A stretch of 64,000 bases of DNA from Ralstonia sp. UBA689. Lineage in GTDB: Bacteria > Pseudomonadota > Gammaproteobacteria > Burkholderiales > Burkholderiaceae. The notes beneath the pieces were generated by a model. That model did no database searches. It saw only the letters and a list, made by a program, of their open reading frames with translations, and was not told the origin of the DNA. The stretch lies in NCBI RefSeq assembly GCF_002298975.1, contig NZ_DBMV01000024.1:155209-219208 (forward strand), written 5' to 3'. Position numbers and translations under genes: made by a program. Shown one piece after another: positions 23,179 to 31,622 of the stretch; the stretch's first letter is position 1, and the number at the start of each line of letters is the position of its first letter.

Positions 23179-24957
23179 ATGGCGAAACGGCATCCGCGAA
23201 AATTCAAGCCCGACCCAACGACACAGACGCGTCCCGATCGAGACCCGAAACATCCAGGCCCCGGCGAGATTCGTGTTCCTGCCATCCACGATCTTGCCAA
23301 GCGGCTGCGCTTTGCGCCGCAACAGGGCCGGATCTGGCTCGACGATCAACGCATGATGCTCATGCACATCAGCTCGCTAGGCGCGCTGAGACAGGAGCTC
23401 ATCGAGAGCCTGGGCAAGGAAACGGCGCGAGGCCTGATCACGCGCATCGGCTATCAGGCCGGCACGCACGACGCCGCCATGGCACGCAAGGTTCGCGCCG
23501 GATTCAATAGCTATGACGATTTTCTGGCCGGCCCGCAACTGGTTTCACTCGAGGGCATGGTGCACTGCGAGCCGGTCGCGCTCGACATCGACGTCCAGCG
23601 CGGCCACTACTTCGGCGATTTCTACCTGATCGACAGCTCCGAGGCGGAAGCCCACGTCGCCAGCTACGGCATCGGCAACGAGTCGGTGTGCTGGATGTTG
23701 GTCGGTTATGCATGCGGCTATACCAGCGCGTTCATGGGCCGGCCCATCCTCTGGCGGGAAATCGAGTGTCGTGGCATGGGGCATACGAAATGCCGCGTGG
23801 TTGGCAAACCCGTTGAAGAATGGGAAGACGCCGAAGACGATCTGCGCTTCCTGCAAATTGGTGATTTCGCCAAATGGGCGCCCAAACCCGAGGCCCCTTT
23901 GCCGGCCACGAGCCGCATTGCCGAGCGTCTGGCGAGCGCGCCGGCAAACAGCTTTGGCGTGGTTGGAATCTCTGCCGGCTTCAACACGGTCTGCCACATG
24001 GTGAACAAGGTAGCGCCCACCGAAGCGACCGTGCTCTTCCTGGGTGAAAGCGGTGTCGGCAAGGAAGTCTTCGCCAATAATCTGCATCGCCTGAGCAAAC
24101 GCGCCGACGGGCCGTTCGTTGCCGTCAACTGCGCGTCGATTCCGGAGCACCTGATGGAATCGGAATTGTTTGGCGTGGAGCGCGGTGGATTTACCGGCGC
24201 AACCACGTCCCGCCCAGGGCGCTTCGAGCGCGCCGACGGCGGCACACTCTTCCTCGATGAAATCGGCACGCTCAGCTTGACGGCACAGGGCAAGCTCTTG
24301 CGCGCCCTGCAGCAGGGAGAAATCGAACGTGTTGGAGATATACGCACCCGCAAGGTCAACGTGCGGGTGATTGCCGCCACGAACGTGAACCTGCGCGAAG
24401 CCGCGAAGGCCGGCCAGTTTCGCGAAGACCTGTTCTTCCGGCTCAACGTGTTTCCAATCCAGGTGCCGCCGCTGCGAGAGAGGCGAGACGACATCCCGCT
24501 GATGATGAACTGGTTCCTCCAGCGCATGGCCAAAAAGCACGACAAGCACATCACGGGCTTTCGCGAGCGTGCCGTCGATGCGCTGTTCGCCTACGATTGG
24601 CCAGGCAACGTGCGCGAACTGGAGAACATGATCGAACGCGCAGTGATCCTGGCCGAAGACGGCGGTGCACTGGACCTGTGCCATCTGTTCACCAGCGGTG
24701 AGGAAATCGACACGGCCTCGTTCATCCTCAAACGCAGCGGCAATATCGGCCAGAGCAACGAGTCTGCTGAAGACATTGGTTCTTCCACCACGGCCGTCAC
24801 CCGGCCGGGCTTGGCCGAGACCGAGGTGGCCATGCTGCGCGCCGCCGTGATCGAGGCCAACGGCAACCTGTCGCGCGCGGCACGGGTGCTCGGCATCAGC
24901 CGCCCAACGCTGGCTTACAGGCTGCGCAAATATCACATCCCAGTCGACGGGAGCTGA
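23179..24957 (+). CDS. tbuT: Sigma-54-dependent activator of toluene genes (XylR/NtrC family)
   Basis: The 592-residue protein has an N-terminal XylR-type effector domain with V4R (about 45-225, ending in the C-R-V-V-G-K-P-V-E-E-W motif). A central AAA+ domain follows (G-E-S-G-V-G-K-E as Walker A, G-G-T-L-F-L-D-E as Walker B), and a Fis-type helix-turn-helix is at the end (S-R-A-A-R-V-L-G-I-S-R-P-T-L). The sigma-54 contact loop reads G-G-F-T-G-A instead of the usual G-A-F-T-G-A. I chose the ATG at 23179 after GAGGAAA; an upstream start at 23008 lacks family support. TbuT of PKO1 responds to toluene and is made largely by read-through from the tbuA1 promoter; the absence of a terminator here fits that. 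Confidence 0.92.
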   Translation: MAKRHPRKFKPDPTTQTRPDRDPKHPGPGEIRVPAIHDLAKRLRFAPQQGRIWLDDQRMMLMHISSLGALRQELIESLGKETARGLITRIGYQAGTHDAAMARKVRAGFNSYDDFLAGPQLVSLEGMVHCEPVALDIDVQRGHYFGDFYLIDSSEAEAHVASYGIGNESVCWMLVGYACGYTSAFMGRPILWREIECRGMGHTKCRVVGKPVEEWEDAEDDLRFLQIGDFAKWAPKPEAPLPATSRIAERLASAPANSFGVVGISAGFNTVCHMVNKVAPTEATVLFLGESGVGKEVFANNLHRLSKRADGPFVAVNCASIPEHLMESELFGVERGGFTGATTSRPGRFERADGGTLFLDEIGTLSLTAQGKLLRALQQGEIERVGDIRTRKVNVRVIAATNVNLREAAKAGQFREDLFFRLNVFPIQVPPLRERRDDIPLMMNWFLQRMAKKHDKHITGFRERAVDALFAYDWPGNVRELENMIERAVILAEDGGALDLCHLFTSGEEIDTASFILKRSGNIGQSNESAEDIGSSTTAVTRPGLAETEVAMLRAAVIEANGNLSRAARVLGISRPTLAYRLRKYHIPVDGS

Positions 24958-24971
24958 TGACGGGAGCTGAT
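24946..24971. repeat. 13-bp tandem duplication at the tbuT stop
   Basis: GACGGGAGCTGAT occurs twice head to tail (24946-24958 and 24959-24971). The first copy contains the tbuT stop codon, so the duplication lies outside the protein. Confidence 0.8.
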
Positions 24972-24983
24972 GCGTTGCCGCCC

Positions 24984-25005
24984 GGGCGACAAGGTACCGT
25001 CGCCC
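24984..25005. terminator. Hairpin between convergent tbuT and tbuX
   Basis: GGGCGAC (24984-24990) and GTCGCCC (24999-25005) form a perfect 7-bp stem around a loop containing GGTACC. It lies in the 60-bp gap between the converging genes and could terminate both, though neither side has a T tract. Confidence 0.4.
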
Positions 25006-25017
25006 AGGACATTGCCC

Positions 25018-26394
25018 CTAGAAACGCTTCTGATACGCGATCACGGCATTGATCTGCGAATGCGTCACGCTGATCGGCGCTGCCGTATTCGGCTGGCTGG
25101 AGTTCGCCAACGTCTTACGCAGCGCCACCGACAGCGCAAAGTCGATCACGTCGTTCTCGCTGATTGCGTAGGACACGCCACCGGTCAGGCTGGTCGTCGG
25201 CGTGGCCGGAACAACGGCGAGCAGCATGTTGCCCGGGATCGCCTCCTGCGCATAATGGAACCCGCCACGGAACGTCCACTTTGCGTTGTAGCGATATTCG
25301 GCGCCAATCCCGAAAACGCTGATATCGCGGTAATTCTGCGGCAGCGAAAGATCAAGATTGGCACCCGTGCCCGACTGCACGAACCCGACGTTTATGTCCT
25401 TCATCACGCTCGACCAAAACACGCGCTGGTAGTCAGCAGACACCGACAGCTGGTCGTTGAATTGATGACTGATGCCAACCGTCAGTTGAGCGGGCATCTG
25501 GAAGTTTCGAACCGTCACGTCGCCCTTCAGCGGAATGTTGCCTGCGACCGAACTGACTGCAGCAAGTGTTGCGTGGCCGCTCAGGTCACCAACGTGTGTC
25601 TTCGCGTTATAGGCCACGCCGATTCGGGTATCGGGCGCGACTTGATAGGTCAGACCCAACCTGCCACCGATGCCCCAGGCCTGCGCGCCGCCTCCGATCG
25701 GCGCATCGCGCGAGAAGTTGAGGTAGCCGCCGGAAAGGCCAGGCACGCCCAACAAGGTGGGAACAAGCGACCCGGACACGCGTCGCTGGCCGGCAAGCGT
25801 CCCGATCTGGGATACATCGAGCAGCGTCCCAAGGTTGAGCGAAGTCCAGACCGCATCAAGCGATGCGCCAACGGTCAACTGATCGGTGACGTGGTACGCC
25901 GCCGAAAACGGAACGCGCAAGACTAGCAGCCTGGAGAACTGGTCCAGGCCGGTGTCCACACCATTGGAGGTGCGGGAAAGAAAGCTGGTTGCACCGTACT
26001 GCGTGCCCAGCCCACCCTCCGCGAAAATGCCCGCGCCAAAAGCGTAGTTGCCCTGCCGATAAACAAACGCTGTCTGCGGCGCGAAGTACGGTCCGTTGTT
26101 ATTGCCGTGATTGCCCGAACTTGCCGTCTCACCGGTGGCCGTATTCGTTGCCTTGATGTCGGTGGTGACCACATCGAGCCCGAGATTGAAGTACCTGCCC
26201 TCGCGCATCAAGCCAAGCGTCGCGGGATTTTCCATCATGGCTGCCGGCCCAATATCGAAGGCCACGCCCGTTCCCCCCATTGCGCGGGAAACCGGACCAA
26301 AGCCTTCCAGATTGAACACGTCTGTCGCCTTGGCGTGTGTTCCACAGACCGCAACGCATATTGCCGTGGCCGCGCGAACGTAGTTGCCTTTCAC
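25018..26394 (-). CDS. tbuX: FadL-family outer-membrane aromatic hydrocarbon transporter
   Basis: The 458-residue protein has a signal peptide (cleavage near T-H-A-K-A, residue 23) followed by the FadL/TodX N-terminus (F-G-P-V-S-R-A-M-G-G-T-G-V-A, then M-E-N-P-A-T-L with the N-P-A motif). It ends in a C-terminal beta-strand closing on Phe (A-Y-Q-K-R-F). It lets toluene-like compounds enter across the outer membrane. The start is GTG at 26394, decided by AAGGAG seven bases upstream. It has its own sigma-54 promoter and shares regulatory DNA with the divergent DmpR-like gene. In PKO1, tbuX is controlled by TbuT. Confidence 0.92.
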   Translation of the reverse strand: MKGNYVRAATAICVAVCGTHAKATDVFNLEGFGPVSRAMGGTGVAFDIGPAAMMENPATLGLMREGRYFNLGLDVVTTDIKATNTATGETASSGNHGNNNGPYFAPQTAFVYRQGNYAFGAGIFAEGGLGTQYGATSFLSRTSNGVDTGLDQFSRLLVLRVPFSAAYHVTDQLTVGASLDAVWTSLNLGTLLDVSQIGTLAGQRRVSGSLVPTLLGVPGLSGGYLNFSRDAPIGGGAQAWGIGGRLGLTYQVAPDTRIGVAYNAKTHVGDLSGHATLAAVSSVAGNIPLKGDVTVRNFQMPAQLTVGISHQFNDQLSVSADYQRVFWSSVMKDINVGFVQSGTGANLDLSLPQNYRDISVFGIGAEYRYNAKWTFRGGFHYAQEAIPGNMLLAVVPATPTTSLTGGVSYAISENDVIDFALSVALRKTLANSSQPNTAAPISVTHSQINAVIAYQKRF

Positions 26395-26531
26395 GAGTGT
26401 CTCCTTGTCTATTTGTCTATTTGGGATAACAAGACGACGGCGTTGTCACGGCGCGACGAAAGCATGCCCCACTGACAAGCCGCCTGAATCGCGACCGGCA
26501 CAGCGTTGCAGCACGGTCGCGGCTGTCGTTG

Positions 26532-26547
26532 TGCAGAAGCCATGCCA
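26532..26547 (-). promoter_or_regulatory. Sigma-54 promoter of tbuX
   Basis: On the minus strand this reads TGGCATGGCTTCTGCA, with GG/GC spacing as required and 14 of 16 bases identical to the dmpK promoter. The expected start is near 26520, about 125 nt before the GTG start codon. Confidence 0.75.
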
Positions 26548-26568
26548 GTTGCAACGCGCCTGCCAACA

Positions 26569-26598
26569 AATCTCGATATTTTTAGGGAAAACCACGAG
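26569..26598 (-). promoter_or_regulatory. 30-bp block shared with the dmpK promoter
   Basis: AATCTCGATATTT, two bases, AGGGAAAACC and CGAG match 17775-17804 at 27 of 30 positions and keep the same 21-bp distance from the sigma-54 box. Interpreted as an IHF or other co-regulator site, not proven. Confidence 0.6.
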
Positions 26599-26675
26599 GA
26601 TCGACCCGTCTTGAATCAGAACCCAGGGCATAGAGAGTGTTGTTATCTGCGCCCAGCTTGAGTACCCCGCCAAGC

Positions 26676-26730
26676 GATTTGATCATTTGGCACAGTGCAA
26701 TCCGTTGATACGCTTCATCAATTGATCGAA
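26676..26730. promoter_or_regulatory. Palindromic activator sites before the DmpR-like gene
   Basis: GATTTGATCATTT (26676-26688) resembles the dmpK palindrome GATTTGATCAAATC, and ATCAATTGAT (26717-26726) is identical to the tbuA1 palindrome. They lie 130-185 bp upstream of the tbuX sigma-54 box and 110-165 bp before the DmpR-like gene, so they could serve both. Confidence 0.55.
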
Positions 26731-26839
26731 GCCTTCGCGCCAGCAGGAAACTGCGTCTCATCGCAGGCTTGCCGTCTTTCGCCTTATCCCCGAGAATATC
26801 GAGATTCAGGCCAACCCGCCCCGATGGAGGCCGCACGCC

Positions 26840-28534
26840 GTGGAAGCCAAGCTCAACTACCCTTCGGATGCCGACCTTCGGCGCCTGCTGCGCTTCGAAC
26901 CCGAGAGCGGCGCCATCTGGCTGGGCGAGCGGCGCATGCTGTTGCTGCATACCGCCGCGTTAAGCGGTTTGCGGCAGGACTTGATCAATTCGGTGGGTCC
27001 GGCACATGCGCGCCGCCTGCTCACCCGCATGGGCTATGCCTCGGGCCGGCGCGATGCCGAGTTCGCTCGCAAGACCCGCGGGGCGCTGTCGCTCGATGCC
27101 GCCTTCATGGTCGGCCCGCAGTTGCACATGCTCGAAGGGGCGGTGCGCGTCACGCCGATACAACTGGATTTCGACCCCGCTAGCGGGCGCTTCTATGGTG
27201 AGTTCCGCTGGGACAACTCCTGGGAAGCACACGCCCACCGCCAGGCCTTTGGCCTTGTAGACGAGCCCGCCTGCTGGATCCAACTCGGCTATGCCAGTGG
27301 CTATACCAGCGCGTTCATGGGCCGCCTCATCCTCTTCAAGGAAACCCGCTGTGCTGCCTGCGGAGCCGATCACTGCGAGATCGTCGGCAAACCGATTGAC
27401 GAATGGCCCGACGGCGCTGAGCAGCGCCAGTATTTTGAAGATGAGTCCCTGCTCGACACCATTGCCGCACTCAACGAACAGGTTCAGGCACTCAAGACCA
27501 CGATCGAATCGACACTTGAGCCCGATGTGGCCGCCGGCATGCTGGTGGGCCGCTCGCCCGCGTTCCAGCGTGCACACGAATTGCTTAACCGCGCTGCCGC
27601 CACACAGGTTACGGTGCTGCTCACTGGCGAGACCGGCGTGGGCAAGGAGCGCTTCGCGCGTGCGCTGCACCAGGGCTCTGCCCGCGCGGCGGGGCCCTTC
27701 GTGGCAGTCAACTGCGCCGCGCTGCCGGCCGACCTGATCGAGGCCGAGCTGTTTGGCGTCGAGCGCGGCGCCTACACCGGCGCGCACGCGGCACGCAGCG
27801 GCCGCTTCGAGCGGGCGGATGGCGGCACCCTGTTTCTTGATGAAGTGGGCGACCTGCCGCTGCCAGCACAGGCCAAGCTGCTGCGCGTGCTGCAAGAAGG
27901 CGAAATCGAACGCTTGGGCGCGGAAACCACGCGCAAGGTCAACGTGCGTCTTGTGGCGGCCACCAACGTCGATCTTGAGGCAGCCGTGGCTCAGGGGCGT
28001 TTTCGACGAGACCTGCTGTACCGGCTGAACGTCTATCCCATCTGCATTCCACCGCTACGCGAACGCATGACCGATATCGAACCGCTCGCCGTCCATCTGC
28101 TGGCGCGCTTCACGGCCTTGCACCAGAAGCGTCTCTCCGGCTTCGGAGAACGCGCCATGCAGGCACTCCTGCACCACGACTGGCCGGGCAACGTGCGAGA
28201 ACTGGAGAACCTGGTGGAGCGCGGCGTCATCCTGGCGCCTCAGGGCGGAAGCATCGAGATCGAACACCTCTTTCCTAACCAGCCCTCGGGCGTGCAGGCT
28301 CAGCTCAGCCCGCAAGGCCGTCTGGCGCCGGTACGCCTGGAAAGCGAGCAAGCCCTGTGCACGCGCATTCTGGACAGCGGCCTGAGCCTGGAGACGCTAG
28401 AGACGCAACTGCTCGACTTGGCGGTCGAACGCGCCAAGGGCAATCTTTCCGGTGCCGCCCGGCAGCTTGGCCTGACCCGCCCGCAACTGGCCTATCGCCT
28501 CAAGCGTCATCAAGACAGAGGGAGCGAAGAATGA
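26840..28534 (+). CDS. dmpR: DmpR/PoxR-like sigma-54-dependent phenol activator
   Basis: The 564-residue protein is very close to the 563 of DmpR. It has an N-terminal effector domain with V4R (about 15-200, ending C-A-A-C-G-A-D-H-C-E-I-V-G-K-P), an AAA+ domain (G-E-T-G-V-G-K-E; G-A-Y-T-G-A contact loop; G-G-T-L-F-L-D-E) and a Fis-type helix-turn-helix. The start is GTG at 26840, set by GGAGG nine bases upstream; the nearby ATG at 26824 is out of frame. Activation of the phenol operon by phenolic effectors is inferred from the family and location. Its stop overlaps the GntR gene. Confidence 0.9.
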   Translation: MEAKLNYPSDADLRRLLRFEPESGAIWLGERRMLLLHTAALSGLRQDLINSVGPAHARRLLTRMGYASGRRDAEFARKTRGALSLDAAFMVGPQLHMLEGAVRVTPIQLDFDPASGRFYGEFRWDNSWEAHAHRQAFGLVDEPACWIQLGYASGYTSAFMGRLILFKETRCAACGADHCEIVGKPIDEWPDGAEQRQYFEDESLLDTIAALNEQVQALKTTIESTLEPDVAAGMLVGRSPAFQRAHELLNRAAATQVTVLLTGETGVGKERFARALHQGSARAAGPFVAVNCAALPADLIEAELFGVERGAYTGAHAARSGRFERADGGTLFLDEVGDLPLPAQAKLLRVLQEGEIERLGAETTRKVNVRLVAATNVDLEAAVAQGRFRRDLLYRLNVYPICIPPLRERMTDIEPLAVHLLARFTALHQKRLSGFGERAMQALLHHDWPGNVRELENLVERGVILAPQGGSIEIEHLFPNQPSGVQAQLSPQGRLAPVRLESEQALCTRILDSGLSLETLETQLLDLAVERAKGNLSGAARQLGLTRPQLAYRLKRHQDRGSEE

Positions 28535-29280
28535 AACGAACCAAACAAGCCGGCGTATCCGGCACGCACGTGACCAGCGCGACCACGTTGGCAGCTGCTG
28601 ATCCCGAGGTGCCCCGTACCCTGTGCGAGCGCGCTTACCTCGATCTGCGACAGGACATCGTGCAAGGCCGCCTCACTCCAGGCGAGCGTCTACGCGTTGA
28701 GCACCTCAAGGATCGCTATAACGTCGGGGCGGGCACGCTGCGCGAAGCTCTTGCACTGCTCGTCTCTGATGCCCTCGTTACGGTCGAAGGCCAGCGCGGC
28801 TATCGCGTGACGGAGATCTCGCTGGCTGACCTGCAAGACCTTACCGACACGCGGGTGATGCTGGAGACTGAGGCCGTGCGCTTATCCATCCGCCACGGTG
28901 ATGCGCAATGGGAGGCCCGCCTGCGCAGCGCCTTTGGCGCCCTGAGCGACGCAGAAGCCCAAGGCCCGTCCGCCAACCCTGAATACTGGGAGCGTGCCAA
29001 CCGGCATTTTCACGAAACACTCATCGCTGCACACCACTCACCGTGGAGCAAGTACCTGCTGGATCTGCTCTACCGCCATGGTGAACGCTATCGGCACGTG
29101 GCCATCCGCCTGGGTAGTGCGCAACCCAGCAGCCGCAACGTGCATGAAGAGCACACGGCGATCTTCGAGGCGGCCATGGCACGACAGGAAGCCCGCGCCG
29201 CATTGGCGCTCGAAGCGCACATCCGTCTCACATACGAGTTGCTGGTAAAGCTCGGATTGGAGATGGCGACGCGCGAATGA
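28531..29280 (+). CDS. GntR-family regulator (FCD/FadR-type)
   Basis: The 249-residue protein has a winged helix-turn-helix at about 30-95 (Y-L-D-L-R-Q-D-I-V-Q-G-R-L-T-P-G-E-R-L; V-G-A-G-T-L-R-E-A-L). An FCD ligand domain follows (D-T-R-V-M-L-E-T-E-A-V near 110, H-F-H-E-T-L near 155, E-E-H near 210). The start ATGA overlaps the DmpR-like stop codon, so the two regulators are made together. GntR proteins in phenol clusters (for example those called aphS/phcS) act as repressors; that role is a plausible analogy here. Confidence 0.85.
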   Translation: MKRTKQAGVSGTHVTSATTLAAADPEVPRTLCERAYLDLRQDIVQGRLTPGERLRVEHLKDRYNVGAGTLREALALLVSDALVTVEGQRGYRVTEISLADLQDLTDTRVMLETEAVRLSIRHGDAQWEARLRSAFGALSDAEAQGPSANPEYWERANRHFHETLIAAHHSPWSKYLLDLLYRHGERYRHVAIRLGSAQPSSRNVHEEHTAIFEAAMARQEARAALALEAHIRLTYELLVKLGLEMATRE

Positions 29281-29767
29281 CGGTGTGCCGCCACGGCACG
29301 GCAGCATGTGCGACTGCCATCACAGAACCGTACTACTGGGAAACGAAGCATCTGCAGGCACCGTTACTTCGGCGCATTGCTGCGGACATTCGTGGAGAGT
29401 TGCAGGATGCCCATGTCGAACACGGCGTGCGCCAGCCACGCGCCGGGTTCCACGCCAATACGTTGTGCAACGACATACGGCACCAGTTCGAAGCTGGGTA
29501 ATTCGCCGCAAACGACCATGACCGCGCTGACAGCCGGGGTGGAATGCGCACCGCTGATTGGGCATGCGGCCGCACATGGTGGTGACTGTCATCAACGCTC
29601 CTGCCTTCCTTGGTTCCAGAGTGACAATGGCCTACACAGAAGAGCCAGTCGATGCACATTGGAATCGTTGCGTGCGTCGTCGGCGTGACAGGGCTTCGGC
29701 TTGATGCCTGCCACGATCAACGGACCGCTGCGCTAGGCATCCTCGCCCCAACACGCATCGCAGGCAG
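29281..29767. other. Gap between the aromatic cluster and the stress island
   Basis: 487 bp without an intact gene. The only meaningful reading I find is a short minus-strand open frame (29364-29519) resembling part of thymidylate synthase, listed separately. The position suggests an island boundary. Confidence 0.45.
29364..29519 (-). pseudogene. Thymidylate-synthase-like fragment
   Basis: This 51-residue frame reads F-E-L-V-P-Y-V-V-A-Q-R-I-G-V-E-P-G and then H-A-V-F-D-M-G-I-L. This lines up with the part of thymidylate synthase after the catalytic Cys (Y-A-L-L-x-H-M-x-A-Q-x-x-G-L-E-x-G, then G-D-x-H-x-Y), and codon use looks coding. The N-terminal half with the active-site Cys is absent and the D-x-H motif is degraded (D-M-G). 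The assignment is from memory of the family and is weak. Confidence 0.35.
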
Positions 29768-31276
29768 ATGGCAATGCAAGCGCCCAACGCATTCTTCAAC
29801 CTGTACAAGCAAGACTTCGCCCGCGTGGCCGATCCGGCATTCAACGCGCAGCAGGCGATCGATCTGATGCGGCAAGCCGGCGAACAGAAAGCGCTGGTTG
29901 TCCTGTTCCCCGAGCTTGGACTCTCGGCCTATACGTGCGACGACCTGTTTCAACAGCACGCCTTGCTCGACGCCTGCGAGGCGGCTATGCATACGCTGCT
30001 GGCCGCCACCGCCGACCTGGAGCTGCTGGCTGTCGTGGGCCTGCCGCTGCAGATCGACGGCCTGCTCTTCAAGTGCGCGGCTGCCATCCACCGGGGTCGC
30101 GTGCTGGGCTTGGCGCCCAAGCTCTACCTGCCCAACTACCAGGAGTTCTATGAGCGCCGGCAGTTCGCTTCCGGCGACATGCTGATGCGGGGCCATGTGG
30201 ATCGTTTCGGGCAGACCGGCATCCCCATTGGTATCGACCTGCTCTTGCACGTGCCGGCGCAGCCGCTGCTGATCCTCCATATCGAAATTTGCGAAGACCT
30301 CTGGGGGCCGATCCCGCCCTCCTCCTTCGGCGCGCTGGCGGGTTGGAGTCCGCGCAGGCCTTGCTGGTGTGCGCCCAGGCGGTGGACAGGCTGGGATTGC
30401 CGCGCGACAACATCCTCGGCTGCGTGATGCCCGGCTTCGCCACCAGTGACCGGACTCGCGACCAGGCGCGCCAGCTGATCCGCGCCCTGCAATGCCGGGC
30501 GCTGGAGATCGACATCCGCCCGGCCTGCGAGCAGATGCTGCGGGACATCGGACACCCCTTCGCGCAGGGGCAACCGGTCTATGACGTCACGTTCGAGAAC
30601 GTGCAGGCCGGCCAGCGCACGAGCAGCCTGTTCCGTCTGGCGAACCTGTATGGCGCCATGGTGGTTGGCACCGGCGATCTGAGCGAACTCGCGCTCGGCT
30701 GGTGCACGTACGGCGTGGGCGACCACATGCCCCACTACGCCGTGAATGCGAGCATCCCCAAGACGCTGATCCAATATCTGGCGCGCTGGGTTGCGGAGAA
30801 GGCGTTCGCAGACCACGAGCTGACCGAAGCGTTGCAGGACATTCTGCAGACCGTCATCAGCCCGGAACGGTTGCCGGCGCAACCCGGCGCCCACGGGCTG
30901 CAAAGCAGCGTGGATGCGATCGGCCCCTTCGCCCTGCAGGATTTCTTTCTCTATTACCTGCTGCGCTACGGTTTTCGCCCGAGCCGGGTTGCCTTCATTG
31001 CTTGGTCGGCCTGGCATGACGCCGCCCATGGAACGTGGCCGGAGATACCCGAGCGCGACCGCCGCGCCTACAGCCAGGTGGAGATCAAACACTGGCTCGG
31101 CGTCTTTGTGCACCGCTTCTTTCAGGACATGCAGTACAAGCGCAGTTGCATCCCCAACGCCCCCAAAGTCGGCTCCGGCGGCTCGCTCTCCCCGCGCGGC
31201 GACTACCGGGCACCAAGCGACTCCAGCGCGCGCCTGGCTGGACGATCTGGCCAAGGTGCCCGACGCCGAGGCGTGA
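29768..31276 (+). pseudogene. nadE: Decayed NAD+ synthetase (glutamine-hydrolysing)
   Basis: Frame 1 (29768-30355) encodes a nitrilase-type glutaminase domain with the Glu (F-P-E-L-G-L-S), Lys (P-K-L-Y-L-P-N-Y) and Cys (I-C-E-D-L-W) triad. At G-A-L-A-G it jumps directly to G-G-L-E-S-A-Q-A-L-L-V-C in another frame. That is the start of the synthetase PP-loop, so roughly 170 residues usual between the domains are missing. A second frameshift near 31230 displaces the C-terminal S-S-A-R / A-W-L-D-D-L-A-K, whose proper frame ends at 31276. A small N-terminal deletion (F-A-R-V-A-D-P) is also likely. The gene should be inactive. Confidence 0.75.
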
Positions 31277-31622
31277 ATTGCCTGGACACGCTGTTCCGGG
31301 CTCATGCCGTGCCAAGCCGGCTGTACGCCTAGCCCGTTGCGCCAAGTCAACGCGCCACGCCATACAGCGACTAAGGTGAACGCACCGGCGGATTGCGCAT
31401 ACGGCCCTGACGCATGCCCAGGCAGCGCGCCAAGCCCGTCCGGCACAACGTTCATGATTGCCGGAACAAAGAAAACCATGGCCGCCAAGACCATCGTCTT
31501 CCACTAGGCCCGGTTGCATCGGTCGCCCACCAGCGGCCGGAAGGCGAAGGCCATCTTGGCGAGCCGTCTAGTATGAATATGGGCAGGCGCCATTGCCCTG
31601 CCGACACATCTCCGGAGCCGAT

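Larger units (their letters stand above)
26395..26839. promoter_or_regulatory. Divergent control region of tbuX and the DmpR-like gene
   Basis: 445 bp without a gene. It carries the tbuX sigma-54 box (26532-26547), the block shared with the dmpK promoter (26569-26598) and palindromic activator sites (26676-26730). No clear -35/-10 pair for the plus-strand regulator was recognised. Confidence 0.65.

Noticed and set aside
26688..26703. TGGCAC at 26688 as a sigma-54 promoter for the DmpR-like gene
   Set aside because: The -12 part reads AATCC instead of TTGCA, so the essential GC is absent.
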